Source: Apiospora phragmitis
Lineage: Eukaryota > Ascomycota > Sordariomycetes > Amphisphaeriales > Apiosporaceae
Assembly (NCBI GenBank): GCA_038363925.1
Contig: JAQQWL010000006.1
Span: 1,282,501 to 1,346,500, forward strand
DNA: 64,000 bases
Direction of reading: 5' to 3'
Shown in pieces: positions 46,818-58,359 of this stretch. Each line of letters begins with the position of its first letter. Position 1 is the first letter of the stretch. Both the position numbers and the translations under genes were made by a program. A model generated the notes under the pieces. The model ran no database searches. It was not told the origin of the DNA and worked only from the letters and a program-made list of their open reading frames with translations.

Positions 46818-48234
46818 CTACGACAATCTCCAACCCCTGACCACATCAAACAACGTCGCGTCCGAGCCCACATTTCCCGGGAAGACGACGTAAGGAAGGC
46901 CAGGCCACTTCGCCGTGGCTTCATCGCATCTCCATAACGGCACCCCCGCCGCCGCTTGGCCGACTATCATCGCTCTCCGCATCTTGAGCCCCTTGGTGGC
47001 CATGTCCGACGACGTGATGCCCCCCTTCGCGATGACGTAGCGTGGCTTCGTGGCCAAGCCGACCAAGAAAGACACCAACGCCTTCGCGACGGTCGCCCCG
47101 ATATCCAGGCTCTTCGCCCCGTCTTCGCCCGTGATGAGTTCCCGGCTGGTCATCACCAAGACGTCCTGTCCCCACGCGATTTCCTTCTCGGACACTTCGA
47201 GGGCTTTCGCCATCTCGCTTGAGCCGGCCTCATCCGATCTCAGGAAATTCCTGACATCGATCACGACGGTGGTAAGCTGATCGCCGCTGCGGTTCCTCAG
47301 CACTTCCAACTGGGCTGTCGTCTTGGGTACGTAGGAACCAGCGATGATGAGCCCGCCTACGTTCCCAGACAGGTTCAACTGCTGCGCGGATATCGGCGGG
47401 ATCGGCGGGATCCCCAGTCGTGCGGAGACGAACGCAGCACCCGTCCGAAACAAATACCTTTTCCCTTGACCCGCAGCTTTCAGCAGGGCTAACACGACGA
47501 CATCGACATCTTCCTCGGCCGCCGCGTTGACGACGACCACCGTGCCTCTCGCCACGTCCCGCAGCTGCGCCAAGACCGCCTCGGCACCACCCACGCGAAT
47601 CGTCTCGAGGCTCAGCGACGTGACCTTTTCCGGCGGGATCGCGCCCCTGCTCTTTTCAACCATATACTCTCTCAGATTCGAGCTCTTGTAGCCGAACGTG
47701 GCATCTTGCGCAAACGGCGTCTGCGCCGCCGGGACCAGCGTCTCGCCTTCCGCGACGTAGTGCACGTCGTCGGTGTATCTCCCTCCTTGCAGGAAGAACG
47801 GGCACAGCAGCCACGCGTCCGCCTCGCCCAGCACGTCCTCGGCCGCTTCCGCCTCGAGCGGGAAGTGCCCGCGCAGCGTTGAGTCCCCGCGCAGGACGAT
47901 CTCATACCGGGTGTCTGTCTCGGCGGATGCCTCCTTCAAGTTCGTGCAAATCTCCGTAATGAGCGCTCGCGCGGGTTGGTGAGGATGAAAAAGCCGCCGC
48001 CGGGTCGCGCACTTCGAAATTCCGAGACGAGCGCCGGCTTGTCCCAGACGGTCAGAACGGGGATGTCGTGACACGTCTGCGTGCCGGTCGGGTCGTCATC
48101 GAGGGCTACGAGGATCGGCACTTTCGACGCGGGGTTCTGGAGGATGGTCTGCACTTCTCGTCGGAGAGTGGTGGGGGTGTTGGCGGCAGCTGAGCCAATG
48201 TTGGCTTCAGCTGGAGGGTCTGAGTCTCGGTCAT
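46818..48234 (-). CDS. Four-carbon acid sugar kinase family protein (DUF1537; OtnK/DtnK-like), frame broken twice
   Basis: About 472 residues. The N-terminal substrate domain has VALDDDPTGTQ (residues 43-53) and LRGDSTLRGHFPLE, both strongly conserved in this family. The C-terminal ATP domain has YVIAKGGITSSDMATKG and the ending PGNVGSDATLFDVV. Bacterial members phosphorylate D-threonate, D-erythronate or 3-oxo-tetronates; fungal members are mostly uncharacterised. In bacteria the gene sits with an aldolase and a dehydrogenase; no such partner lies nearby here. Single missing bases near 48153 (GAGAAGTGC) and 47970 (CCCGCGCG) split the first 90 codons into three frames. Bridging gives DEKVQTIL and ILTNPARALITEI, as the family predicts. 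Start ATG 48234 chosen because the N-terminal length then fits. Confidence 0.82.
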
Positions 48235-48794
48235 GTTTTCGGACCGGTATAGCGCAGCAGGCTCGGTTGAATATGAAGAGGCCTTGTGCCCTTCCAAGAG
48301 GACGTCATGCTGCCAGACGCAGTATTTATGAAGTTCCTTTACGCTCCGGGGGGCGCAACAAGTGGTCAGTGGATCAGATGGTGTTGGCAGCGGGCTCTTC
48401 CCCAGAAATCGATTTCAATCGGAGAATCGGTGGGTTGTGGAGAGAAAGCCGGCCACTAAAAGAATAGCGGGGTTTTGGTGTAAGTGACTTCTCCCCTACT
48501 TACCTTGAATTCTCACAAGATCTCTCACATAATGATACCTACAGACTCGATGGAGTAGTTTCTCGGGCATATTACTTTTCTCGGGCATATTGCTCATTTG
48601 GTGTCGATTCAGCTTTCGCGGTATAGTTTCTGACGCAACAGGCTGCTCTATGTAAGTACGATGCGTCTGCTACAAGCAATGCCCAAAACCGGATGCCACA
48701 GAAATACATCCAGCCAGTAATCAACCCATCGTATCGACTCGGAACATCGTTCCTAAAACCCAGCCACATATTCCTTGAGTATTAGTGGCTCTCT
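48235..48794. other. Intergenic
   Basis: Promoter side of the sugar kinase and 3' flank of the next minus-strand gene. Includes an AT-rich segment with a repeated TTTCTCGGGCATATT (48558-48590). Confidence 0.5.
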
Positions 48795-49559
48795 TTAGCT
48801 GTCGCCCATAACCAGATCACCATCATCCTCAATTCCGCCCTCTCCACCTCCATCTCCTCTCTTGACCTTCTTGAGCTGCAGGCCCTGCTTCAGCGCCTCC
48901 TCCTGCTCCCGGATGACCTCGGCGCTCTTGCCGCCAAACTCCTGGCAGATGCGCTCCAGATACAGCTCCGAGGGCGTTGGCAGATGCTTGCCGTAGCCGT
49001 GGGGGTGGTCGGCCGGGTCGACGTTGCGCGTGTGGCAGGCGGCCGCGAGGCCCGCGAGGGCGTTGTAGCGGTGGTGGTGGCGGTGCCCGTTGCTCTTGTT
49101 GTCCTTCTTCCGACGGGCGTTCGCCTCGCGGGTGGCACGGATGCGTGGGACCACAGACTTCTTCCAGTGCTCCTCGAGCTCCTCCATGTCGAAGGCCCAG
49201 CCCGAGTACTCCATTTTCTCGAGGACCTGGGGCCAGTTGGTCACGTCGTCTATCTCCTTCACCGTATTATCGGTGCTTTCGTAGTCATCCTCCTCGTCCT
49301 CATCTTCTCCGGCTTCGTCGTGCATTTTCTTCTCCTGATCCTCCGGGGTCACCACTACATCTCCAACGAGATGGGCAAAGATGATCAGGTCGCACTCGGC
49401 GTAGTAGCACCACTCGCGGTTCGTCATGTAGCGGATTTTGCCAAACCAGTCGTCCGGATCGTAACTATCGTGGACCATTACGTGAATGGACGGTGCTCCG
49501 AAGCAGTACCACTTGCCGTCCGACGTCATGGTGCGTGCGGGCATACGGTAGACCGACAT
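48795..49559 (-). CDS. Conserved-looking acidic/basic fungal protein, unknown function
   Basis: 254 residues from ATG 49559. The N-terminal half has a Trp/Tyr-rich segment (GKWYCFGAPSIHVMVHDS, then WFGKIRYMTNREWCYYAECD) that reads like a small globular domain. It is followed by an acidic stretch (GEDEDEEDDYESTD), a helical region (WAFDMEELEEHWKK), a His/Lys-rich stretch (RRKKDNKSNGHRHHHRY) and a final helical, charged tail. No signal peptide or TM. The frame stays open 126 bp upstream, but that part looks like leader sequence and holds a splice-acceptor-like CTGCAG. Function not recognised. Confidence 0.6.
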   Translation of the reverse strand: MSVYRMPARTMTSDGKWYCFGAPSIHVMVHDSYDPDDWFGKIRYMTNREWCYYAECDLIIFAHLVGDVVVTPEDQEKKMHDEAGEDEDEEDDYESTDNTVKEIDDVTNWPQVLEKMEYSGWAFDMEELEEHWKKSVVPRIRATREANARRKKDNKSNGHRHHHRYNALAGLAAACHTRNVDPADHPHGYGKHLPTPSELYLERICQEFGGKSAEVIREQEEALKQGLQLKKVKRGDGGGEGGIEDDGDLVMGDS

Positions 49560-50193
49560 GATGATGTTGGACGAGTCTGCAGTTTTTGGTGTCAGCGTCT
49601 GACTATTCTTGTTGCTTGGTTGTTGGAAAAAGGCAGAAAGTGAAGTTACCTGGTGGACAATGTTGACGATGTTTGATCTGGTCACTCAAAAGCAGCCAGT
49701 GGGACGTCGTGTGATGTTCCAGACAAGCTTCCACGAGTGGCAGTGCACTTGTTACTAGATGAGATGATGGAATTAACAAGTGTTCGGCTATTCTGCTTTT
49801 TGTGATCCAGCTGATGTTGCTTTGAGAGGGTGTGCAATATGAACACGATAGCAATGCTCCGCAACAATCTTTGTTGTTGACACAACCCGCATCAGGTACC
49901 AGTAGGTGAAAAGCCGGAGTCACAGCTTCTGCAACACAGTCGACGCAGCGACGGTAGTTCATTGCTCTTCAATAGTCGGTTGGATTGTTTTGGTAGTCGA
50001 GACCTATTAGTTATCCATATGACTGCTGTCAGTGTATTTTCTAGCAGAGCCCTGTGATTGTTTGAACAATCATAACAATCAGGATGGAGTACATATATTC
50101 CAGTCTCATGAGTAGCCGAATGATTATAATATTATAACTATGTATTCGTCTTCTTTAACTAAAAAGAGCTTCTTGCTTTTTTCCAAAGTAAAT
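49560..50193. other. Intergenic
   Basis: Upstream leader/promoter of the gene at 48795 and 3' flank of the MFS gene. Overlapping Cys-containing short ORFs have no family support. Confidence 0.45.
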
Positions 50194-51800
50194 CTATGTG
50201 CTGTTCCCATTACCCCTCGTAGCCCGATCCTCCTCTTTCGCCCCAAGATCCTTATGCTTCTCTTGCTGCGAGGTCTGTTGTTGCTCTACCACATCAGCCT
50301 CCACACCTTCTTGGCCTGGTCGTTCTTGAGGCTTCTCTCCTTCTTGTGTGGCCTCCATTTTCCTCCTACTCAAATCCCAACCTCCCCGCCAACCGAGCCA
50401 CCGCTTCTCGTGTGGGCCGCGGACGATGGTGACGACCAGCGAGAGCCCCACGAGCCCGATGCCGAGCGCGCCGCTGTGCACCCAGCCGCCCTCGGCGTAC
50501 AGCCGGTTGCCCAGCGCGGTACCGAACAGCTGCCCGCAGAACGTGGAGACCATGTAGACGGAGTTGACGGCGTTTTGGGCCGTCAGGTCGACCGAGGCGA
50601 TGGCCATGCGGTTGGCGACGACCACGGTGGTCATGCCCAGGTCCCCCAGGAAGGCCCAGACCACGGGGCCCGCGAGGGAAAAGGTGCCGACGAAGGTGCC
50701 CACGACGACGGCGGGGATAGTCGCGACCGAGTGGGCGAGGAGCAGCGTGCCCGTTGGGTGGATGCGCGATGTCACGTACCGCGAGACGACGGGGTTTAGG
50801 AACACGGGCGTGATGCCGATCAGGGCAAACAGGGCCACGGCCAGCGTCGAAAGGTGGAAAGGTCCCCACGAGCTGGAAGGTGAGTGTCGTCCAGAAGGAC
50901 GTGAACATGCCCATGGTCAGGAATGCGATCAGGCTTTGTTGCGTCAGCACAGGATGGCGAAGTGGCATCTTTACGATGGTGAGCAGGGTGTGCGGATACG
51001 AGCCGCCTGGTCGGAGGATCGGGTAGTCGGGCATCATGACGAAAAGCAGGACAAATATAAGCGCCTGCAGCCCGAAAGACAGCCAGTACACATTGCGCCA
51101 GGAAGAGTACTGTGTGATAATTCCCGAGAGAAGACGAGCGACCAGGATCCCGAAGACGATGCCGGACATGACTATGGAGATCATGGTGGCACGATGCCGC
51201 GGTGGCGCGTACTGGACGGCAATTGGAAACATGAGCTGCGGCGTGACTGTGAGCACGCCGACCACGAAAGATAGACCCAGGAAGACGGAAAAGGACCCAG
51301 TCAGGGTTAAGCCGAGCCACTGTGTGTACTATTTGTTAGTGATATGACAAGGTCAGAATAGGAGGCGAGAGGCTTACGAATAGGGCTGTCACGAGAATGA
51401 GGCCAATCATGGGTCGGCGGTGAACAATGTCCCCGAACGGAATGATGAACAGTAGGCCCCCTGCATACCCAGCTTGCATTATGGTAGGTACGAGTGAGGC
51501 GCGCTCATCCGAAACACCAAAGTCGTCTGCGAGGACGTCCAAGATGGGATGAGTGTAGTAGAGGTTTCCCACACTGAAAGCCGCAACCTGTAGTCATTGA
51601 GGTGAATTCATGAGCAACCTGCCTCGCGAACATGTTTACTGGCAACTCACGCATCCATAAACGATATTCTGACTCCATGTCAGTTCATGATTGGCTTGGG
51701 GATCCCATCGCAGCCATGGAGGCGTTGCCAGAGAGCGCATAGTGGTGAGAAAGCCTGTCCCTCGCCAATGTTGCTTCGCGTTGGCTTCTTTCCCCGCCAT
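50194..51800 (-). CDS. MFS transporter, DHA1-like, bacterial-type, three exons
   Basis: Exons 51651..51800, 51378..51587, 50194..51319 (phase-0 junctions), about 494 residues. After a polar N-terminus, AAFSVGNLYYTHPILDVLADDFGVS and TIMQAGYAGGLLFIIPFGDIVHRRPMI are TM1, TM2 and the loop-2/3 motif A of MFS carriers. The layout resembles bacterial NLYYxQPLL-type drug/sugar efflux carriers. Eleven or twelve TM helices can be traced. The C-terminal tail (about 60 residues) is polar and Gln/Glu/Lys-rich. An extra base lies in the CCCC run at 50864-50867; removing it joins WTTLTFQLVG to PFHLSTLAVALFALIG. Substrate unknown. Confidence 0.8.
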
Positions 51801-52285
51801 TATGGTGGAGTACTCAGCGTCTTATGCTCTGATATAGAAATTCTGAAGTATTGAGGGCATTGCGGTCCCTCTTTGTGGGCGAATCAAGGTGTGCCATATT
51901 TCGTCGTCGTCCCGGTGCTTGCTCTCTTAAAGCCGATGGCTCTAGCGTATCTCCCCGCATCCAACGTCATCGATCGCTTACTACCCATAGATACTCAGCC
52001 CAGGTCCACGGTCGCTTGGTTTCGGCGCAGTGACAATATGCTCAAGGCTTAGGACAAGGATAATCTGCGAAAAATTACAATGTTTTCGTAGTGTTTCGGT
52101 CGGGCTGTCGAGTTCGACGCGGCGCTGAACCGGAAACGTTGCGATGCGCGACTCGTACCTGGGCAAGGATTGGTCTGACAAAGCATTGGTTTGAAGTCGG
52201 ATTTCTCGTTTCGTTTCTGAACTCGCGAATGAATCATTCGGAACGAAATTACTTGGTGCAGCGCCTCGTGGAATGCTTGACTTGG
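51801..52285. other. Intergenic
   Basis: Promoter side of the MFS gene and 3' flank of the PTH11-like gene. Nothing else seen. Confidence 0.5.
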
Positions 52286-54143
52286 TCAGGTAATCCCTCC
52301 TCTCGCGCCACGGCCTTCAATGCCATCCCATATGCGGCCCGGGACAAGAATCTTGTGGGCTTCCCGACTGAACTGTTCCATGTTCAGCTGTTCGTTTCGT
52401 CTAGTTGTTGCACAAGCGTGCTGGCTTGCGCTGGCGCCAGGATCGCTGGTGTTTGAAGGGGTCAACCAGCCTTCTTTCCGTCCATCTGCAGAGCTGATCC
52501 GCATACAGCTTATCCGTACGCAATCCCCCGCGTGTTCCCAAACCAGATCGTCGGAATTGGCGCCGCTCATACTAGGCGGCTCTTCGGTGAACATGGCTAA
52601 TTCGGCATCGAAGTCGAGTACCGGCGCAGCTATCATTTCAGGCCCACCACTCGCCGTACTTCCATCTTCCTGAAGAAATACGGTGGTTCTTTCCGATGCT
52701 CCAAGGCTATTCTTTCTCCTGTACTTGCTAAAGCGCTGATAGATAGTTCGCGGCCGGTTATGTGTTGTCTTACGTGAAGTCGCCCTCTCGAAAAGCAGGT
52801 TTATTGACGGGAGACAGAGACAGACGATTCCGATGGTTATCTCGATAGTACTGCGGTACCAAACAGGAGAATTAGCTTTGTGGAATTATCTTGGATGACC
52901 CTGGTCAGCCTAGCGGGCCGGGACTCACCCGCAGAGGTTCATGACCACGAAGTCCCTGGTCACGTCCGTTGACCATTGGAAGATATAGATCCTGTACTCG
53001 CGAAAGCACGCTACCCCCACAGCGATCCCGCCTGCCCCCAACATTGCAGCGACTTTAATCTTCTTTCGTAACGGCATGTTCAGTTTCCATGTCAGAGGTA
53101 TGGGTATGACCAGTATGATGAAGTCAGTAATAAATGCTAGAGCGGTATCGGTGAGGAAGACTTTGGGCTGGTCGAGGCAGCGACCAGGTATGGCAGGATT
53201 CCAATAATGGGCAATAGGCCAGCAGATGAATATCTTGACGAACTGTACAGGAGTATATGCGAACAGGAGGAACCATACGTAAAGGCGAATATACCTTGCG
53301 GTACGCTCGTAGATGGAGAATAGCCGCGCAGTTAACAACAGTAAGGAGGCTTTGGTGAAGAAAGCAGCCGGGATCCAGACAGTGGAGCTAGCATACAACC
53401 ACTTTCACAGCGCAAGAAGTCAGTATTACCAATTGATAGGAAGTAATCTGAGGCTGACCTTGAGCACCGCTTGATAGTCCTCTTGCGTCAACTCCCAGGC
53501 GTGATGCCCCTCTCCACAAATGCCCACTGGAGATAGGCAGAACTCGTCAGCTTCTGGCACACTGAACGGGTACGAAAATGGCACAGCTTACTTGTATAAC
53601 ACGTAGCTATGTAAAAGAGTACCAGGAACTGTACGTTCTTGTCAGCCAGCGGTAGCCCAGATAGAGATTAGAAGAGACGGTCAGTTGAGTATTGCCGCAC
53701 CAATGCTATCAAAGTAGTCCCTATGGCCGCAAATGTGAGTTTATAATCAAAATCTAGTCTTGATGGGAAGTTAGCTTACAATCTTCAACGGTCGTGGGTG
53801 ATCTGAGAGTATATTTGGAATAGCAACGTAGGATATAGACGACTGAAACGATCACATTGCAGACTATGAGGCCGGCGATGTTGACTGTCCATAGTCCGTC
53901 GGCCGGGTATTCAAAGTTCGGCGTGACGCCTGGCGGCGGTGGTATAGTACCTATGGATTTCGGGGTCAGCGTTCGTATGCGCGCACTGAGGACTGCAGAA
54001 CTAGGCCAAGGGACGGAGGGGAAAGCCCAGAACGTCGCTCACCAATCTGTGGTCCCGTCCGGGTCGCTATGCCGCCCATTTCGCGGGTCTGTCACGTCGG
54101 GATGGTCTTGCCAAGACAGTGAAGCATCCTGATATGAGAGCAT
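52286..54143 (-). CDS. PTH11/SAT4-type integral membrane protein (fungal rhodopsin domain), about seven exons
   Basis: Exons: 5' exon about 54043..54143 (uncertain), 53780..53950, 53701..53720, 53592..53628, 53459..53526, 52929..53401, 52286..52850. The seven-helix fungal rhodopsin-like domain is recognised from WTVNIAGLIVCNVIVSVVYILRCYSKY, the conserved VEDW, YTMGICGEGHHAWELT, WIPAAFFTKASLLLLTARLF, GRCLDQPKVFLTDTALAFITD with PIPLTWKL, and DFVVMNLCGTIEITIGIVCLCLPSINLL. Members include Magnaporthe Pth11, a plasma-membrane sensor for surface cues, and the older SAT4 group. The C-terminal tail is hydrophilic. The third exon is 20 nt. The link from the first exon is one base out of phase, so the true start is open. 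Ligand and role cannot be inferred. Confidence 0.78.
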
Positions 54144-55643
54144 CCATGCCCCTGATGTTTCTAGAATTATGAAGCTGGGGAGACATAGGACCATCGAACA
54201 GGATTATTTCCATAACGAAGAATTGGGAGGTTGGTTGCTTTGATTCGGCACTTTGGTTGAAGGCGGGTCCAAAGGCAAATGCCCACCTCCCTACGGCCTG
54301 GCTTACGAAGTATGACCATCAAGCCTTTTCCAATGTGAGCTTCTGACTCGTGACGCGAATAATGAGACGAATTTGAGGGTTGACTGGGGTTTGGGTGATA
54401 AGCTCATTGGTGCTTTCTTGCTACGGAGTACTGGGCAGAGAAATTGCCGCTACCCAACGCCCGGTAGCAAATTCGTCCGATACTAATCTATCAGGGAAGT
54501 TGGCAAGCACAACGTGCCCAAAAAAGGTTTGACCGCGAATTCCTTGCAAACTTTAAGTAATTAATCCCCTTCAGAGTACGGGAAGTACTCAATGATGGGT
54601 GACTGTATCCCCTTGACCGCCAGGTACGGCAATAAGAGTGGGGCGTCGCGATACTTCAGTATATATTATTACCTCCGCGAGCTACAAGTCCTCGACGGCG
54701 TGAACTTTCACCATCTGAAGATATCTGATAATCTGATTGATCCAGAAGCCCTCCTCACTTCTATTGCCGTACCTGGCGGTCAAGGGGATCATAGTGGGAT
54801 CGTATCATCGAGATTCTGACCCCGGATTTGGCGATTCAAGCTTCACCCGCGCCTTAATCGTCCGACCATTATAGGGCCCAAACAACCTTTACTAGACTGC
54901 CAGACCTCCAATGGAAGAAAACTAGAGCGGATTTGTATGTTCCATGATGGCTTGGCGGTTACTCGACAGTGAACTGCATTTCCGCACTCTTGCTGATCAT
55001 GATCTACGTCGTATCGGGTATCGTTACCTTGATAGAGGCCCAAAGGTGGCTATCACTACCGTCGTAGGCGGACAGTTAATAGGCAGTCCATCTCACTAAG
55101 CTCTTATTAGTCACATTGATACTACATTATCTAATCGACATGTGTAATACGATATTCGGACCTTTTTACCGGAGGGCCATGTTTGCATCACTGTCTAGTC
55201 AGGCAACATCACCACGTGGCTGATCATGGACACATCTTTCGAGATCATCTAATGACGGGTACTATCCGGGAGGGCGTTTGATTTGGTAACGCTACATAAC
55301 ATACTTACTCGCGGCTGAGTCTGTAGATCATTAGGCATGTTGTGTCGGACCGACCCTGGGCTTTGGTGACAAACGTTGATGTTACATTTACACGCTACAT
55401 TGATGTGCCTGAACGTTTCCCATATCCGATGAGAATAATTTACAGTGAAGTATCCTACCGTTGCCTTCCCACTGTTCGTATCGGGCACAAACATGAGCAA
55501 CCTTTTCTCCCAATCCTGTCATGAAGCACAAACACAAGCGGCCTTTTTCCCAATGCCTCGCCACGCCACATCCCAAACGCCGCTGTATGTATGATACAAG
55601 CTGCTCCTTCGTCGGCATGCGCCCATGAGTAACGCAGATATGA
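54144..55643. other. Gene-free stretch
   Basis: Short ORFs only. No recognised gene or element. Confidence 0.5.
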
Positions 55644-56334
55644 TCAACCGTCAAATTCCATGGCATCCGGTCCGTTCGAGGTCGTCTCTTGAGCAGCAGC
55701 ATTGCACAGGGCATCATCGAAGTGTTCCTGGAGGGGGCTCTGCTGCGTTTACATGTTAGCTTAGATCAATGGCTCAGCGGGTATTCGTCGTAATTCTTAC
55801 CTTCTCCTGTCTGAATACATGGGCTTCGGTGAGAAGGTAGTTCTCGCGTTCCTGGGCGGCCATGGACCAGTCTTGTTGGTGCTCTGCGAGGAAAGCCGAG
55901 ATCTCCTTGACGGTAAAGCTGTACTCGGTGGCTTGGTCCTTGTCTCCATGCTCGTTCAGGGCGGACATCTTATGAGCGTGAATGAGCTGGTACAATAACT
56001 CCATGAAGACCCCAAGTCTCAGCTTTCTGGCCCACGTGGTCTCCTTTTTGATGGCAGTGGCGAAGCTGTAGAAGCCATCTCCGGCCAGGCCGCTCTTCAG
56101 GTGCTTGCTGATGCTGGGCTTCCGGGCGACCTTGATCATGTTGGCGAGTACAAGGTCCACGACGCGACTTCCCTTGCTCAAGTCCTTGAAGATCTTGGTG
56201 GAGCCGGCCTTCTTGGACCAAGCGCGGTAGATCTGGACATCGAAGCGAGGGCTTCGTAGGATGGACCGACCTGCGCGATACCGCATACCGTGCTTTGGAA
56301 GCAGGTCGTGAAGAGGAAGCTTCCGATATCCCAT
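55644..56334 (-). CDS. Unknown basic/helical protein, two exons, 210 aa
   Basis: Exons 55801..56334 and 55644..55742; the junction (GAGAAG|GTAAGAA ... GCAG|CAGAGC) is in phase, ending EFDG. The N-terminus (MGYRKLPLHDLLPKHGMRYR) is basic and not a clear signal peptide. The body is helical with many Lys/Ala residues (SKGSRVVDLVLANMIKVARK, then KKETTWARKLRLGVFMELL). The C-terminal part is acidic and Gln-rich. Unspliced, the first exon would end 9 codons later. No family is recognised. ATG 56334 is the first true methionine; the frame is open 24 bp further only to TTG. Confidence 0.55.
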
Positions 56335-57678
56335 GATTGCTAAGTATGTAGTGAACAAGGGATGGCGTGGCTGCTGAATGGGTGTTGTTCAGGAGGGAGA
56401 TTGAATTCTTTTCTTGCAGGTTTAGATGGACACCAAAGAGAATTCTGAAGGGGATTTGATGTTTTTACAAGCTTGAGTTGTTTAGGTGCGTAGTCAAACA
56501 GTGTGTTGCAGTGCGTTCAAAGTGAAGAAATGGCCCTTGAGCAAGAGCAAGGACCTCATTCTGATTACGCTGTCGCGTTGAGACTCAGGCATCCATCAGC
56601 CAAATAGCAGTGTGCTTGTGCCATGCCGAAGTGGCAACAGCCAATAGACTAGTACACCAAGCAAAGTCGTCATTGGGACTGGTGATAACTCCATGAACGC
56701 GACGGTTCTACCAAGAAAGTCTCCTCCAGGGGCTGATATTGACCTCCAAAGGATGAATAGACTCATAATAATATCGTCGTATATACATGCAGTTACTGGT
56801 ATGAAGTATTTCTCTTTATGATCCTACACTATGAACGTGGTTTCGTGGGCATTAAGGGCAGGCGCTGCTTGGTTTGTAGTACTTTCCACAACTAGCGCCG
56901 CGAAATTGGCGATAACCTCGAGCCACTTGACGTGTGTTCGCATCCTGGACTCCGATCGTGCATAAGTTTCGGGTCTTACTGAGAAACAGAAGAGTATACT
57001 CAAGCAAGCAAGGAAATCTCTTGCGTTTTCCTATATATATGAGCTAAATCACCATACGATTCTTGATATCTGTGGTCTCGCCGGGACGTCCAATGTCTAC
57101 ACTCGACGTCATTCAGCCGTGAGGTAGACGGATTCAGATCATGTGAAGAAACCCCGCTCCGAGGTACTAACGGAAGAAGAGGCGCGTGGGCAGCATAATC
57201 GCAAGGGAAAGGCGTGCCAGAGTAGAGCTGCTTCTCCACCATGACCCCCTTGGTAAACCAACCCATTGCTTGTGCAATAGCCAAACATTCGTTAGCTGCA
57301 AAAGAGAGATTACGGACATTTAAACATCAAAGAAAGAGATCTGTGCCTTGGCATATGAATATATCAGCTTCTACCGGGTCGAAACCACCAAGCCCGGTGT
57401 GTTCTCGATTGCAGAGTGGCTTTTCACAGCCACTACACGGCAGCAACGGAAAATCAGAATCCGAAACAAACAAATAAACACTCATCAATGGATCAAATGT
57501 ACCTTTATTGTTTGTCCTCTTTAGTTCCCAAAACTCAAGATGAGCTTTTGGGTCATATATAGACTATACCACAGCCCCTATCCCCATCCTTATTAAGTGC
57601 CGGTCTCATTTGCTAAAAGAAATTCGCCTGTTTCCTATTTGAAGCCCGGCTAGTCACTTTGCGAGTAGGCCCTCATCA
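56335..57678. other. Gene-free stretch
   Basis: Upstream region of the unknown gene at 55644 and 3' flank of the secreted protein. Small ORFs around 57000-57480 are not supported. Confidence 0.5.
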
Positions 57679-58359
57679 TCAACTCCCAGGTTTGGGCTGG
57701 GGTTTGTGCTGGGCCGCGCCCAGCGCCCCCATGTTCAGCGGCGCGGGCTCGACGGCCTCGACGCCGCAGCGGACCTCGACGCTGCGGATGATGCCGCCCA
57801 CGGTGCGCAGCTCGGGCATGAAGACGACGAGGTTCTCGAACTCCTTGCAGTCCCAGTCGGCGAACACGCGGGCCTCGCAGCCGTCCTCCTTCTCGGCCAT
57901 GAAGGTGCCGCAGTTGGCCGGCAGCCGCGGGATGTTGTAGCACTGCGGCGCCGTCGTGTTGGAGACGGGCCGCGCGATCGGGATCCGCATCATGGGCGAG
58001 CCGCGACACTGCTTGGGGCCCGGCGACCCGGCGTACAGGAGCGCGGTGATGGGGATCGGGGCCTTCTTGGGGGGGTTGGGCTTGGGCGCCGCGCCCGGGT
58101 CCGGCTGACCCGTGGGCACGACGTCGGAGCCCGGGATGAAGGTGGCGTTGGCCGACGCGGCGTGGAGACTGCTGGCGTTCGCTGCAGGCAATACCGACTC
58201 GATCATGGCGTTGCTGCCCTTTTGCGCGTCGCCCTCGTGGACGGCTCCGTCAACCATGGCCGGAGTGGTCTTGGCAATCCGCTGCCGTTGCGCGCAGGCT
58301 GGCGTGTTGTAGAGGGCGCTGAGCGCCGTGGCGAAGACTGTCGCCGTATTGAGGCGCAT
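57679..58359 (-). CDS. Small secreted Cys-containing protein, candidate surface or effector-like
   Basis: 226 residues, single exon. The signal peptide is MRLNTATVFATALSALYNTPACA. A Ser/Ala/Pro-rich low-complexity region with potential N-glycosylation (NAS, NAT) follows, then a compact C-terminal domain with cysteines in KQCRG, PQCYNIPRLPANCGTF, GCEARVFADWDC and VRCG. The spacing (C..CYN.P..C..F, then GC.A.VF.D.DC..F.N) is common in small secreted ascomycete proteins of unknown role. The number of cysteines in that domain is six, so up to three disulphides. No catalytic motif. Extracellular location is inferred from the signal peptide. Confidence 0.7.
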   Translation of the reverse strand: MRLNTATVFATALSALYNTPACAQRQRIAKTTPAMVDGAVHEGDAQKGSNAMIESVLPAANASSLHAASANATFIPGSDVVPTGQPDPGAAPKPNPPKKAPIPITALLYAGSPGPKQCRGSPMMRIPIARPVSNTTAPQCYNIPRLPANCGTFMAEKEDGCEARVFADWDCKEFENLVVFMPELRTVGGIIRSVEVRCGVEAVEPAPLNMGALGAAQHKPQPKPGS

